Assembly (NCBI RefSeq): GCF_000189255.1
Contig: NZ_AEVS01000049.1
Location: forward strand, 62,001 to 126,000
Length of the DNA stretch: 64,000 nt
Direction of reading: 5' to 3'
DNA from: Vibrio brasiliensis LMG 20546
GTDB taxonomy: Bacteria; Pseudomonadota; Gammaproteobacteria; Enterobacterales; Vibrionaceae
In this document: positions 1 through 8,872 of the stretch, one piece after another
Position numbering within the stretch: position 1 is the stretch's first letter
Layout of the letters: every line of letters starts with the position of its first letter
The notes under the pieces: generated by a model
Told to the model about the DNA's origin: nothing
The model's database searches: none
What the model saw: only the letters and a program-made list of their open reading frames with translations
Translations under genes and position numbers: made by a program

Positions 1-236
1 TCGTTGCAATGTGGATCTCAGGTGTAATGCAAGGCCTAATGTGGCGTGCAGTTAACTCTGACGGTACTTTGACTTACAGCTTCGTTGAGTCTGTACAAGC
101 GTCTTACCCGTTCTACTTCGTACGTTTCCTAGGTGGTTTCATCTTCCTAGCAGGTATGTTCTTAATGGCATACAACACGTATAAGACGGTAACAGCGCCA
201 AAAGATAGCCTAAAAGCTATCCCACAGCCGGCATAA
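1..236 (+). CDS. ccoN: cbb3-type cytochrome c oxidase subunit I, C-terminal end (partial)
   Basis: This is the last 78 or so codons of an open frame that enters from the left edge, so the start and the heme-copper core lie outside the window. CcoN is the catalytic haem b/b3-CuB subunit of the high-affinity cbb3 oxidase in the inner membrane. What remains shows one amphipathic stretch and a final transmembrane segment ([20 protein letters not shown]), then a short polar tail. The identity rests mainly on position directly before ccoO, with a 13-base gap carrying an AAGGAG-type ribosome site, and on the typical CcoN C-terminal sequence [10 protein letters not shown]. Expression in this family is normally FNR-controlled, but the promoter is not in view. 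Confidence 0.93.
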   Translation, partial: VAMWISGVMQGLMWRAVNSDGTLTYSFVESVQASYPFYFVRFLGGFIFLAGMFLMAYNTYKTVTAPKDSLKAIPQPA

Positions 237-249
237 GGAGATTTAAAGA

Positions 250-870
250 ATGAGTTCTAATTCTAACAATCGCCACGAAATTGTTGAACGCAATGTCGGT
301 CTACTAGCGATTCTTATCGTTTTTGCAATTAGTTTGGGTGCGCTTGTAGAAATCACACCACTAATTTTCCAAAAGCAAACTACTGAGCCTGTTGAGAACC
401 TACGTCCTTATACAGCGCTTGAAATGGAAGGTCGTGACGTTTACATCCGTGAAGGTTGTAACGTTTGTCACAGCCAGATGATTCGTCCATTCCGTTCTGA
501 AACAGAGCGTTACGGTCACTACTCTGTTGCTGGTGAAAGTGTGTATGAACACCCATTCCTATGGGGTTCTAAGCGTACAGGTCCTGACCTGGCACGCGTG
601 GGCGGCCGTTACTCTGACGAGTGGCACCGTGTACACCTAATTGATCCTCGTGAGTTGGTTCCTGAGTCAAACATGCCTGGTTTCCCATGGCTTGAAGAGA
701 ACGTTCTTGATGGTAAGGACACTCAGAAGAAACTGACTATTTTCCGTGATCAATTTGGTGTTCCATACACTGACGAGCAGATCGCAAATGCGTCTAAAGA
801 TGTAGAAGGTAAAACTGAGATGGATGCCATCATCGCTTACCTTCAGTCTCTTGGTCACGCAATGAAGTAA
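250..870 (+). CDS. ccoO: cbb3-type cytochrome c oxidase subunit II (mono-haem)
   Basis: CcoO is the membrane-anchored monohaem cytochrome c subunit that passes electrons to CcoN. The 206-residue product has an N-terminal membrane anchor (about residues 15-37), one c-type haem site CNVCH near residue 75, and a Met-ligand region SNMPGFPW further on. Length is normal for the family. The start is the ATG following GGAG at 237-240. It is the second gene of ccoNOQP, and the next gene follows within 15 bases, so they are almost certainly co-transcribed. Nothing is odd about it. Confidence 0.97.
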   Translation: MSSNSNNRHEIVERNVGLLAILIVFAISLGALVEITPLIFQKQTTEPVENLRPYTALEMEGRDVYIREGCNVCHSQMIRPFRSETERYGHYSVAGESVYEHPFLWGSKRTGPDLARVGGRYSDEWHRVHLIDPRELVPESNMPGFPWLEENVLDGKDTQKKLTIFRDQFGVPYTDEQIANASKDVEGKTEMDAIIAYLQSLGHAMK

Positions 871-884
871 TTAAGGTGGTAAAT

Positions 885-1061
885 ATGGACATTGGTACTA
901 TTCACAGTATTTGGACCATAGTGCTTTTCGTGAGCTTCCTTGGTGTGGTTTGGTGGGCTTACGGTAAAAGCCGCAAGTCTCGTTTCGACGAAGCCGCTAA
1001 CCTTGTATTCGCTGATGAAGAGCAAGCACCTTCAAAAGAACAAGGAGTGACTAAGCAATGA
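885..1061 (+). CDS. ccoQ: cbb3-type oxidase small subunit CcoQ
   Basis: A 58-residue single-span membrane protein that stabilises the cbb3 complex. One transmembrane helix (about residues 8-28, ending VVWWAYGKSRK) is followed by a charged tail, the usual CcoQ layout. I place the start at the ATG at 885 because AAGGTGG at 873-879 lies five bases upstream of it. A GTG at 876 is in frame but overlaps that ribosome site. The stop codon overlaps the ccoP start (ATGA), indicating translational coupling. Confidence 0.94.
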   Translation: MDIGTIHSIWTIVLFVSFLGVVWWAYGKSRKSRFDEAANLVFADEEQAPSKEQGVTKQ

Positions 1062-2038
1062 CTACATTTTGGAGTCTTTGGATAATCATCATTACAGTCG
1101 GTACACTGCTCGGCTGTGCTGCAGTCCTTTATTGGTGCCTTAAAGATAAAATGGGCGTTGAAGAAGGTGCAGATATGGGTCACGAATACGATGGTATTCG
1201 TGAGTTGAACAACCCACTACCTAAGTGGTGGACCTATCTATTTGTTGGTACGTTTGTATTTGCAGCGATTTACCTGACTCTTTACCCGGGTCTGGGTAAC
1301 TTCAAGGGCGTTCTAGGTTGGCAGAGTTCTGACCAGACTGTTCGCTCTATCGAAGAGTCAAAAGCGTCTATCGCCGCTTCTCAACAGAACAAACATCTAG
1401 TTCAGTACGCTAAAGAGCTGGACGATGCAGAAGCCTACTTTGGCGAAGCATTCAAAAAGCTTGCGTACGTAGATGGTTCATCTGAACTGCGCTCTATCCC
1501 AGAAATTGCTGCGGATAACGAAGCAGTTAAAGTTGGTCAACGTCTGTTCCTGCAAAACTGTTCACAGTGTCACGGCTCTGATGCACGTGGTCAGAAAGGT
1601 TTCCCTAACCTGACTGATGATGCATGGCTATACGGTGGTGAGCCGCAAGCTATCGTGACGACAGTAATGCAAGGTCGCATCGGTCAAATGCCATCATGGA
1701 AAGACGCTCTGGGTGAGCAAGGTGTACAAGAAGTTGTTAGCTACACTCTTAGCCTATCTGGTCGTTCTGTGAATGCGCGTGAAGCTGAAGCTGGTAAAGC
1801 ACGCTTTGTAGTGTGTGCAGCTTGTCACGGCACTGACGGTAAAGGTAACCCTGCTGTAGGTGCACCTGACCTAACAGACCAAAACTGGTTATTCGGTGGT
1901 TCTCGCGCTGATGTAACTGAAACAGTAATGAACGGTCGTTCTGGCGTAATGCCGGCTTGGAAAGACATTCTAGGCGAAGACAAAGTTCAGTTAGTTTCAG
2001 CTTACGTTTGGAGCTTGAGCAACACAGATAATAAGTAA
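1058..2038 (+). CDS. ccoP: cbb3-type cytochrome c oxidase subunit III (di-haem)
   Basis: CcoP is the dihaem cytochrome c subunit that accepts electrons from soluble cytochromes and relays them to CcoO. The 326-residue product starts with two membrane segments (about residues 5-27 and 58-78) separated by a conserved loop (PLPKWW). Two cytochrome c domains follow, with haem sites CSQCH (C168) and CAACH (C253), each with a downstream Met in a GQMPSW or GVMPAW motif. The internal repeat of the two domains is obvious. It overlaps ccoQ by four bases and is followed by a strong terminator, so ccoNOQP ends here. Confidence 0.97.
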   Translation: MTTFWSLWIIIITVGTLLGCAAVLYWCLKDKMGVEEGADMGHEYDGIRELNNPLPKWWTYLFVGTFVFAAIYLTLYPGLGNFKGVLGWQSSDQTVRSIEESKASIAASQQNKHLVQYAKELDDAEAYFGEAFKKLAYVDGSSELRSIPEIAADNEAVKVGQRLFLQNCSQCHGSDARGQKGFPNLTDDAWLYGGEPQAIVTTVMQGRIGQMPSWKDALGEQGVQEVVSYTLSLSGRSVNAREAEAGKARFVVCAACHGTDGKGNPAVGAPDLTDQNWLFGGSRADVTETVMNGRSGVMPAWKDILGEDKVQLVSAYVWSLSNTDNK

Positions 2039-2050
2039 CATTTCAATAAC

Positions 2051-2079
2051 AGCCCCTTTTTAAGGGGCTGTCTTTCCTT
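2051..2079 (+). terminator. intrinsic terminator after ccoP
   Basis: A hairpin with arms AGCCCCTT and AAGGGGCT is followed by a T-rich run. It separates the ccoNOQP structural operon from the ccoH-ccoI-ccoS assembly genes. Confidence 0.85.
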
Positions 2080-2127
2080 TACAGTTAAAGCCCTAATTTC
2101 TTTCATTTTTTCATTGAGAACTTTTTT

Positions 2128-2607
2128 ATGGTAAAGCCTTGGTATAAGCAGTTCTGGCCGTGGTTCCTAATCATTCTGCCGCTCACCGTTGTTGTATGGA
2201 CAATTATCACAGTCATCGTCTTTTCGCAGAACTCTGTTTCGCTTGTGACTGAGGATTACTATAAAAAAGGTAAAGGGATTAATATCGACATTTCTAAGCA
2301 AAACGTAGCTAAAGATCTTGGTCTGAGCGCTGCAGCCTTCTCAGAAGGTAATGATGTCGTTATTCAATTTAATAAAGGTCAACTAGAGCACTATCCTGCA
2401 ATCACTGTGATGTTTGCTCACCGTACTCTGCCTGACCGTGACTTCTCTAAACTGCTGACATCTGATGCCAGTGGCCAGTACCGTCTGAAATTGGACGATG
2501 AGCTACAAGGCCCTTGGTTTATCGAACTTACGCCACATGATAGCCAGTGGTTGCTTCAAGGTCGTGTTACCTTCCCTTCTTCTGCCCCTGTACAACTAGC
2601 GAATTAG
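2128..2607 (+). CDS. ccoH: FixH/CcoH family cbb3 oxidase assembly protein
   Basis: A 159-residue membrane protein of the FixH family, needed in other bacteria for assembly or stability of the cbb3 oxidase. An N-terminal WPWF motif leads into a single transmembrane helix (about residues 11-33). A conserved EDYYKKG motif follows at about residues 46-52, then a soluble periplasmic domain. Position between ccoP and ccoI matches the usual ccoGHIS assembly cluster, except that no ccoG is seen here. The gene ends six bases before ccoI. Confidence 0.93.
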   Translation: MVKPWYKQFWPWFLIILPLTVVVWTIITVIVFSQNSVSLVTEDYYKKGKGINIDISKQNVAKDLGLSAAAFSEGNDVVIQFNKGQLEHYPAITVMFAHRTLPDRDFSKLLTSDASGQYRLKLDDELQGPWFIELTPHDSQWLLQGRVTFPSSAPVQLAN

Positions 2608-2613
2608 TAGCTT

Positions 2614-4986
2614 ATGTGTAAATCGTGTTATCACTGTGGTGAAGATGTACCAGCCAACACGGATTTTAAAGTAGAGATTCTCGGCGACATCAGGGAGATG
2701 TGTTGCCCGGGCTGTGAAACGGTCGCTCAGACAATCGTTGATAGCGGTCTGGTCTCTTACTACCAGTACAGAACTGCGCCTGCCGAAAAGGCGGATTTAG
2801 TTCCAGAACAACTTCAGGCATTGATTCATTATGATAATGATGATGTCCAATCGGAGTTTGTTCGTAATAGTGAACAATGCTCCGAAGTTACCTTGTCACT
2901 TGAAGGTGTCTCTTGTGCAGCGTGTGCCTGGCTGATCGAGAAACAAGTTTCTAATAAGTCAGGTGTTGTTTCGATTCGGGTCAACACCACTACCAACCGC
3001 GCCCTATTAGCGTGGGACAAGACTCAAGTTCGCCTCAGTGAATTGCTTTCGTTGATTCATCAACTTGGATATAAAGCAGCGCCATTTGAAGCCGATAAGC
3101 AAGAAGCCGCTTATCACCAGCAAATGAAGCAGTATCTATATCGTTTGGGTATCGCAGGCCTGGCAACTATGCAGGTGATGATGCTGGCAGTGGCACTCTA
3201 TTTGGAAGTGTTTGGTGATTTAGAGCCTGAGTTTAAAAACTACTTCCGCTGGGTGAGCCTGATCTTTGCCACTCCAGTAATGCTCTACTCTGCTCTGCCT
3301 TTCTATATCAATGCCTGGCGCAGTATTCGCAGCCGTACTTTAGGTATGGATGTTCCGGTCTCCATCGCAATGATCTTTGCTTACTGTGCAAGTTTAGTGG
3401 CTACCGTTACTGAACAGGGAGAAGTGTTCTTCGAGTCTATCTCGATGTTTGCTTTCTTCTTACTTGTGGGACGCTTCTTAGAGATGCGTGCGCGCCGCAA
3501 AGCAGCCGCCGCCAGTGGTAACCTGTTAAAGCTTATCCCTGCGATTGCCAATAAGTTAGATGGAGATCAGGTTCCGGTTAAAACTCTAAAGGTTGGCGAT
3601 CAGATCCGTGTCCTTCCTGGTGAACATATTCCAGCTGATGGCAAGATTATCTCCGGGCGCGTGCACATTGATGAATCTATGTTAACTGGTGAGTCTCTTC
3701 CTGTTGTTAAACAGATCGACGATCATGTCTATGCCGGCACGCTTAATGGTGAAGAGTCATTTGAGCTTGAAGTGACTTCATCTAAAGCGGATTCGATGAT
3801 TTCCAATATCGTCCGTCTGCAGGATGAAGCGCAGCTGTCTAAACCAAAGATTGCTGAAATTGCCGATATTGTGGCGCGCTACTTTGTCGCAGTGATTCTT
3901 ATTGTCGCAGCGGGTACTTGGTTCTTCTGGCACTCCAGCCGACCAGGTGATGCGTTCTGGATCATGCTGTCGGTACTTGTAGCGACCTGTCCATGTGCTT
4001 TGTCTCTGGCCACACCGACTGCACTAACTTGTGCGACGTCGAGAATGGGTAATCTCGGTATCTTGCTGCGTAAGAGTCATGTATTTGAGACCTTGTGTAA
4101 GGTCAATCATCTGATTGTCGATAAGACTGGCACCTTAACTCACGGTGATATTGAGATTAACGATGTTGAGCTGTTTGGTGAATGGGATAAACAACAGGCG
4201 CTCGCGATTGCTGCGTCGCTAGAATCCCATGCCAATCACCCTATCGCTCGTGCATTCAAACTTTATTCAGATGTAAATGTTAGCGTCGAAGACGTAGAAA
4301 ACGTCATTGGCTCGGGTATTAAAGGTCGTTATAACGGCGCTGAAGTTAAGATTGGTAGTGCCCAGTTTGTACTTGGTGAACACCAAACAGCGCAAGCTAA
4401 CTCAGTGTATCTCTCGATTGATGCCGTTCATGTTGCAACCTTTAGCTACCGTGATCCGATTCGAGCGGAAGCGAAAGAGTTTGTTGAGAAGTTCCAGCGC
4501 TCTGGGGTGAAGATTACTTTGCTTACGGGTGATACTAAGGAAAACGCTCAACTTGTCGCTGATAAAATCGGTATTGATAACGTGATTGCCGGTGCCAAGC
4601 CGCAAGATAAACTTGAGTATCTGAATAATGTCGACTCTCAAGATATCACTATGATGATCGGTGACGGCATTAACGATGCTCCGACACTGGCAGGGGCTCA
4701 CCTGTCTGTCGCTATGGGCGGTGGCGCCGACGTTGCCAAAGCATCTGCAGATATGGTTCTGCTCGGTGATCGCTTAGACCGTATCTTAGAAGCAAGAGAA
4801 CTCGCGCTACAGACGCGCAAGATTATTCGAGAGAACCTTGCCTGGTCTCTGGGTTATAACCTTCTTATTCTGCCGTTAGCCGTTGCTGGGTTTGTTGCTC
4901 CATATTTTGCAGTCGTAGGTATGTCTGCGAGCTCAATTATTGTAGTATCTAACTCACTACGTTTGCTCAAAGAGAAAGGTAAATAG
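2614..4986 (+). CDS. ccoI: copper-transporting P-type ATPase for cbb3 assembly
   Basis: CcoI/FixI is a P1B-type ATPase that exports copper across the inner membrane for CuB insertion in cbb3 oxidase. The 790-residue product has an N-terminal Cys-rich zinc-ribbon-like segment (CxxCYHC, then CCPGC), a heavy-metal-associated domain with CAAC near residue 105, and multiple membrane spans. The intramembrane CPC motif (ATCPCALSLATP), the phosphorylation site DKTGTLT and the hinge GDGINDAP are all present, so the pump looks intact. It begins six bases after ccoH, and ccoS starts directly after its stop codon. Confidence 0.97.
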   Translation: MCKSCYHCGEDVPANTDFKVEILGDIREMCCPGCETVAQTIVDSGLVSYYQYRTAPAEKADLVPEQLQALIHYDNDDVQSEFVRNSEQCSEVTLSLEGVSCAACAWLIEKQVSNKSGVVSIRVNTTTNRALLAWDKTQVRLSELLSLIHQLGYKAAPFEADKQEAAYHQQMKQYLYRLGIAGLATMQVMMLAVALYLEVFGDLEPEFKNYFRWVSLIFATPVMLYSALPFYINAWRSIRSRTLGMDVPVSIAMIFAYCASLVATVTEQGEVFFESISMFAFFLLVGRFLEMRARRKAAAASGNLLKLIPAIANKLDGDQVPVKTLKVGDQIRVLPGEHIPADGKIISGRVHIDESMLTGESLPVVKQIDDHVYAGTLNGEESFELEVTSSKADSMISNIVRLQDEAQLSKPKIAEIADIVARYFVAVILIVAAGTWFFWHSSRPGDAFWIMLSVLVATCPCALSLATPTALTCATSRMGNLGILLRKSHVFETLCKVNHLIVDKTGTLTHGDIEINDVELFGEWDKQQALAIAASLESHANHPIARAFKLYSDVNVSVEDVENVIGSGIKGRYNGAEVKIGSAQFVLGEHQTAQANSVYLSIDAVHVATFSYRDPIRAEAKEFVEKFQRSGVKITLLTGDTKENAQLVADKIGIDNVIAGAKPQDKLEYLNNVDSQDITMMIGDGINDAPTLAGAHLSVAMGGGADVAKASADMVLLGDRLDRILEARELALQTRKIIRENLAWSLGYNLLILPLAVAGFVAPYFAVVGMSASSIIVVSNSLRLLKEKGK

Positions 4987-5151
4987 ATGGAAAGCCTTTA
5001 TATCCTCATCCCTATCGCTATCGTGCTGGTCTGTGTCGCAGTTGCGGTATTCCTATGGGCGGTAAGAAGTGAGCAGTTTGAAGATCTTGAACGCCAGGGT
5101 CACAACATTTTATTTGATGAAGATGAGCGTAAAGAGAACCGACCAAAGTGA
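4987..5151 (+). CDS. ccoS: cbb3-type oxidase assembly protein CcoS
   Basis: A 54-residue protein with one transmembrane helix (about residues 4-25) followed by the CcoS signature WAVRSEQFEDLERQG and an acidic-basic tail. CcoS is required in other bacteria for insertion of redox cofactors into cbb3 oxidase. It begins at the ATG immediately after the ccoI stop codon, and its TGA overlaps the GTG start of the next gene, so it is embedded in a translationally coupled ccoHIS unit. Confidence 0.95.
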   Translation: MESLYILIPIAIVLVCVAVAVFLWAVRSEQFEDLERQGHNILFDEDERKENRPK

Positions 5152-5822
5152 GTATTGATTGGTTAGGGGCCTTTTTTATTGGGCTTGTCGGTGCTGGTCA
5201 CTGCATGGGTATGTGTGGTGGCATTGCATCAATGCTGACCATGGGACAGCAACAGCCATCGAAATGGGTTCCCCTTTTCTACAATAGCGGCCGACTGATG
5301 AGCTATGCCGTTATCGGCGCGATAGTTGGCGGTACTTTCTCGACTATTTCTGAAGTAAGTCAGTTAAATAATGCCTTAGTCTGGTTGAGATTAGCTGCCG
5401 CGCTATTCATGATCTTACTCGCCTGTTATATCGGTCGTTGGTGGCAAGGTCTGCTTCATATCGAAAAACTTGGTCAGTTTGTCTGGCGTCATATTGCGCC
5501 TGCTGGTAAATCCCTTCTTCCGCTTAAATCACCGATACATGCACTGCCATTCGGTTTTGTCTGGGGTTGGTTACCATGTGGACTGGTCTACTCTACGCTG
5601 ACCTGGTCTGCCGTCTCTGGCAGCACTTTAAATGGCGCTTTGGTCATGCTTGCATTTGGTGCTGGTACCCTGCCTGCAATGTTACTTGTTGGCCATGCAG
5701 CAACTAGCCTCCATAAACTGCAAAACTCTGATATATTTCGTCACATTGTCGCATTTACGATCTTAATGTATGGCCTATACACAGGCTATGGTGCAGTTAG
5801 TTTATTGAGTCGTAGTTTTTAG
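5148..5822 (+). CDS. TauE/SafE-like (UreH domain) membrane protein next to ccoS
   Basis: A 224-residue integral membrane protein with about six hydrophobic segments. It belongs to the sulfite exporter TauE/SafE-like (UreH_2) group commonly found directly after ccoS. The striking part is the first helix, which carries HCMGMCGG (near residues 18-25), a metal-ligand-rich motif, and a second WLPCGLVYS motif mid-protein. I infer a link to copper handling during cbb3 assembly from the Cys/Met/His motif and the coupled position. The family name (sulfite export) should not be taken as its function. GTG start overlaps the ccoS stop. Confidence 0.85.
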   Translation: MSIDWLGAFFIGLVGAGHCMGMCGGIASMLTMGQQQPSKWVPLFYNSGRLMSYAVIGAIVGGTFSTISEVSQLNNALVWLRLAAALFMILLACYIGRWWQGLLHIEKLGQFVWRHIAPAGKSLLPLKSPIHALPFGFVWGWLPCGLVYSTLTWSAVSGSTLNGALVMLAFGAGTLPAMLLVGHAATSLHKLQNSDIFRHIVAFTILMYGLYTGYGAVSLLSRSF

Positions 5823-5880
5823 TCGGCTGTTTTTATGCGCTTTTTTCCACTATCCTTTAGTCGTAATGGGTGCTAAAATA

Positions 5881-5894
5881 TTGATGTATATCAA
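5881..5894 (+). promoter_or_regulatory. FNR box in the fnr promoter
   Basis: A perfect FNR palindrome TTGATGTATATCAA (TTGAT-N4-ATCAA). It lies 16 bases before the fnr ATG and just after an extended -10-like TGCTAAAAT (5871-5879), so its centre falls about at the transcription start. In that position FNR would be expected to repress, as in the autoregulated fnr gene of E. coli. The promoter geometry is inferred. Confidence 0.85.
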
Positions 5895-5910
5895 ATAGTG
5901 AAAGGTTGTT

Positions 5911-6660
5911 ATGATTTCTGAAAAGCCTGCAACAAAGCGCATTCAATCTGGCGGTTGTGCAATCCACTGCCAAGACTGTAGTATCAGCCAGCTTTGTATT
6001 CCGTTTACGCTAAATGAATCTGAGCTTGATCAGCTTGATCAAATCATCGAGCGTAAAAAGCCAATTCAAAAAGGACAGGAATTGTTCAAAGCAGGAGATG
6101 AACTAAAATCTCTTTACGCAATCCGTTCAGGCACAATCAAGAGCTACACAATCACCGAACAAGGTGACGAGCAAATCACTGCTTTCCACTTAGCTGGTGA
6201 CTTAGTAGGTTTTGACGCAATAACCGGTGACCTTCACCCTAGCTTTGCTCAAGCTCTAGAAACTTCTATGGTATGTGAAATCCCATATGAGATTCTTGAT
6301 GATCTTTCTGGAAAAATGCCTAAGCTTCGTCAGCAAATCATGCGTTTGATGAGTAATGAAATCAAAGGCGATCAAGAAATGATTCTGCTTCTTTCTAAGA
6401 AGAACGCTGAAGAGCGCCTAGCGGCATTCTTGTACAACCTTTCTACTCGCTTCTCACAACGTGGCTTTAGTCCTCGTGAATTCCGTCTAACGATGACTCG
6501 TGGTGATATTGGTAATTACCTAGGCCTTACTGTTGAGACAATTTCACGTCTTCTGGGTCGTTTCCAGAAGTCTGAGATCCTGAGCGTGAAAGGTAAATAC
6601 ATTACGATTCTTGACCATGACGCATTGATGGAACTGGCAGGCGTATCAACAGAATCATAA
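5911..6660 (+). CDS. fnr: anaerobic regulator FNR
   Basis: FNR is the oxygen-sensing [4Fe-4S] transcription factor of the CRP family that switches on anaerobic respiration. The 249-residue protein has the N-terminal cluster cysteines in the same numbering as E. coli (C20, C23, C29; plus the central Cys in SMVCEIP), a cNMP-like beta barrel, a dimer helix and a DNA-recognition helix with ETISRLLGR, which contacts TTGAT sites. It is adjacent to the cbb3 genes it typically controls and has an FNR box at its own promoter. Confidence 0.98.
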   Translation: MISEKPATKRIQSGGCAIHCQDCSISQLCIPFTLNESELDQLDQIIERKKPIQKGQELFKAGDELKSLYAIRSGTIKSYTITEQGDEQITAFHLAGDLVGFDAITGDLHPSFAQALETSMVCEIPYEILDDLSGKMPKLRQQIMRLMSNEIKGDQEMILLLSKKNAEERLAAFLYNLSTRFSQRGFSPREFRLTMTRGDIGNYLGLTVETISRLLGRFQKSEILSVKGKYITILDHDALMELAGVSTES

Positions 6661-6669
6661 TAAATTTCA

Positions 6670-6711
6670 ATGATGTAGCTTATTCTCCACCCCGAAAATG
6701 AGCTACATCAT
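6670..6711. repeat. 11-bp inverted repeat after fnr
   Basis: Perfect arms ATGATGTAGCT (6670-6680) and AGCTACATCAT (6701-6711) flank a 20-base loop. There is no long T run, so a terminator role is only possible. A partial third copy, AGCTACATTA, lies at 6760-6769 just before the uspE leader, which could instead mean a repeated protein-binding site. Confidence 0.6.
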
Positions 6712-6804
6712 ACTTCTCTCAAAATCCTCCAATTATTTCTAAAACTCTCCGTCGAACTAAGCTACATTAATCATATACCCCCTCCTCGTCTCTAAGGAGT
6801 CTAT

Positions 6805-7752
6805 ATGAGTATCTACAACAAGATTTTAGTTGTCGCTGACATTAACAAAGATGAGCAACCAGCCTTAGCTCGCGCGATGCAATTAGCAGAGAAAAGTCGA
6901 TCTCCGAGCCGGGTAACCTTCTTCCTTTCTATCTATGACTTTTCATACGATATGACATCCATGTTGTCTGTTGATGAGCGTGACGCGATGCGTCGTGGTG
7001 TAATCCAACAGCGTGAACAGTGGATGCGTAAGATCGCTAAAGATTACGTTAGTGATTCTATTGAGTTTGATGTTCGTGTCGTTTGGCACAACCGACCTTA
7101 CGAAGCGATTATTGCCGAAGTGTTTGCTGGCGAGCATGACATTGTCATCAAGGGTACCCGTAAACATGACGTTCTGGAGTCTGTGATCTTTACTCCGACT
7201 GACTGGCACCTGTTACGTAAGTGTCCATGCCCTGTCCTATTGGTTAAAAATGCAGACTGGCCAGCAGATGCAAGCATTCTCGCTTCCGTTCACGTTGGCT
7301 CAGAGAACGACACTCACCTTGGACTCAACGATTCCATGGTCGATCAGCTAAATAGCCTGACTGAACGTTTAGGTGCGAAGCCGTACCTGGTCAACGCTTA
7401 CCCGGTTACTCCGGCAAACATTACGATTGAATTGCCAGAGTTTGATCCTGCGACCTATACCGATGCCGTTCGCGGTCATCACCTCACCGCAATGAAGGCT
7501 CTGCGTCAGAAACATGGTTATGATGAAGAGCAGACGGTCGTCGAACAAGGCCTGCCAGAAGACATTATTCCAGAAGCGGCTGAACGACTAAACGCTGCGA
7601 TGGTGATTATCGGCACCACAGGTAGAACAGGTCTGTCAGCGGTATTTATCGGTAACACAGCGGAGCATGTCATCGACAAGATCAACTGCGATGTTATGGC
7701 ACTGAAACCGCAGGGCTATATTAGTCCGCTAGACCCTAAAACGGCTATCTAA
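6805..7752 (+). CDS. uspE: universal stress protein UspE
   Basis: A 315-residue tandem universal stress protein. Two Usp (alpha/beta nucleotide-binding fold) domains run from about 1-150 and 160-305. The second ends with the Usp motif GTTGRTGLSAVFIGNTAEHVID, split here by context as GxTGR and a downstream GNTAEHV. UspE homologues affect stress survival, motility and aggregation. AAGGAG at 6795-6800 sets the ATG start. Its position beside fnr is conserved in enterobacteria and vibrios. A strong terminator follows. Confidence 0.95.
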   Translation: MSIYNKILVVADINKDEQPALARAMQLAEKSRSPSRVTFFLSIYDFSYDMTSMLSVDERDAMRRGVIQQREQWMRKIAKDYVSDSIEFDVRVVWHNRPYEAIIAEVFAGEHDIVIKGTRKHDVLESVIFTPTDWHLLRKCPCPVLLVKNADWPADASILASVHVGSENDTHLGLNDSMVDQLNSLTERLGAKPYLVNAYPVTPANITIELPEFDPATYTDAVRGHHLTAMKALRQKHGYDEEQTVVEQGLPEDIIPEAAERLNAAMVIIGTTGRTGLSAVFIGNTAEHVIDKINCDVMALKPQGYISPLDPKTAI

Positions 7753-7770
7753 ACGCCCTTTACTCTCTGA

Positions 7771-7799
7771 GTCCCCTCCCTTGAGGGGACTTTTTTTTG
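7771..7799 (+). terminator. intrinsic terminator after uspE
   Basis: Hairpin with arms GTCCCCTC and GAGGGGAC, followed directly by eight Ts. Confidence 0.92.
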
Positions 7800-7889
7800 T
7801 TCTGCTCTCAATAGATCTAGCATCTGGATGATTTATCCGTATCATACGCACTTCATTTTGTTTTGAAGATTGATGAAGACTGCAAGCTA

Positions 7890-8822
7890 ATGACTGAGCA
7901 AACTCAAGAGCGTACTAAAGCTCAACAATATAACTTTAACAAGCTACAAAAGCGTATTCGCCGTAACACAGGCCAAGCGATCCAAGACTTCAATATGATT
8001 GAAGATGGTGACCGTATTATGGTGTGTCTGTCAGGCGGTAAAGATAGCTTCACTATGCTTGATATTCTGATGAGCTTGCAAAAGAGCGCGCCGATTTCAT
8101 TCTCGCTTGTTGCCGTTAACCTCGATCAGAAACAACCGGGTTTCCCTGGTCACATCCTTCCTGAATACCTTGAATCACTAGGCGTTGAGTACAAGATTGT
8201 TGAAGAAGACACTTACTCAATCGTTCAGGACAAGATTCCAGAAGGCAAAACGACTTGTTCGCTATGTTCTCGTTTACGCCGTGGCATTCTTTACCGCACG
8301 GCTAACGAGCTAGGTGCGACTAAAATTGCCCTGGGCCACCACCGTGACGACATTCTTGAGACACTGTTCCTCAACATGTTCCATGGCGGTAAAATGAAAG
8401 CAATGCCACCTAAGCTGGTTTCAGATAATGGCGAGCACGTTGTTATTCGTCCATTAGCGTACTGCCGCGAAAAAGATATCATTAAGTATTCTGAAATGCG
8501 TGAGTACCCGATCATCCCTTGTAACCTGTGTGGCTCACAACCGAACCTACAGCGTCAGAACATCAAACAGATGCTTAATGACTGGGATAAGCGCTTCCCT
8601 GGCCGTATCGAAACTATGTTCCGTGCGATGCAGAATGTAGTGCCTAGTCATCTTGCAGACTTTGAACTGTTCGATTTTAAATCAATCGACAAAGACTCAG
8701 GCGTCATCAACGGTGGCGATATTGGCTTTGATAAAGAAGAGATGCCAGCGCAAACTGTTGCTGACCCAGATCAGGTTCAGGAGTTTGACCCTAGCCTTAA
8801 GTTAGATGTAACTAACATCTAA
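7890..8822 (+). CDS. ttcA: tRNA 2-thiocytidine biosynthesis protein TtcA
   Basis: TtcA is the [4Fe-4S], PP-loop ATP-dependent enzyme that thiolates cytidine 32 of some tRNAs. The 310-residue protein has the PP-loop SGGKDS (near residue 50) and the paired cysteine motifs CSLC and CNLC that hold the cluster. I start it at the ATG at 7890 because the length (310) and N-terminus ([19 protein letters not shown]) then match the family. An upstream in-frame TTG at 7863 would add nine residues and is unlikely. It sits next to fnr/uspE, as in other gammaproteobacteria. Confidence 0.96.
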   Translation: MTEQTQERTKAQQYNFNKLQKRIRRNTGQAIQDFNMIEDGDRIMVCLSGGKDSFTMLDILMSLQKSAPISFSLVAVNLDQKQPGFPGHILPEYLESLGVEYKIVEEDTYSIVQDKIPEGKTTCSLCSRLRRGILYRTANELGATKIALGHHRDDILETLFLNMFHGGKMKAMPPKLVSDNGEHVVIRPLAYCREKDIIKYSEMREYPIIPCNLCGSQPNLQRQNIKQMLNDWDKRFPGRIETMFRAMQNVVPSHLADFELFDFKSIDKDSGVINGGDIGFDKEEMPAQTVADPDQVQEFDPSLKLDVTNI

Positions 8823-8836
8823 TTATCTGAAAGAAT

Positions 8837-8866
8837 TAAAAAAGGGTCGCGATGCGACCCTTTTTG
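8837..8866. terminator. bidirectional terminator between ttcA and the DUF2987 gene
   Basis: Stem GGGTCGC/GCGACCC flanked by an A run on the left and a T run on the right, so it can stop the converging transcripts of both neighbours. Confidence 0.9.
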
Positions 8867-8872
8867 TTAAGT

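Noticed and set aside
6021-6045. FNR-like half sites (TTGATCAGCTTGATCAA) within fnr
   Set aside because: They lie in coding sequence for conserved residues ELDQLDQI and the spacing does not match TTGAT-N4-ATCAA.
7863-7889. Upstream TTG start for ttcA
   Set aside because: Adds nine residues not seen in the family; the ATG at 7890 gives the normal length.
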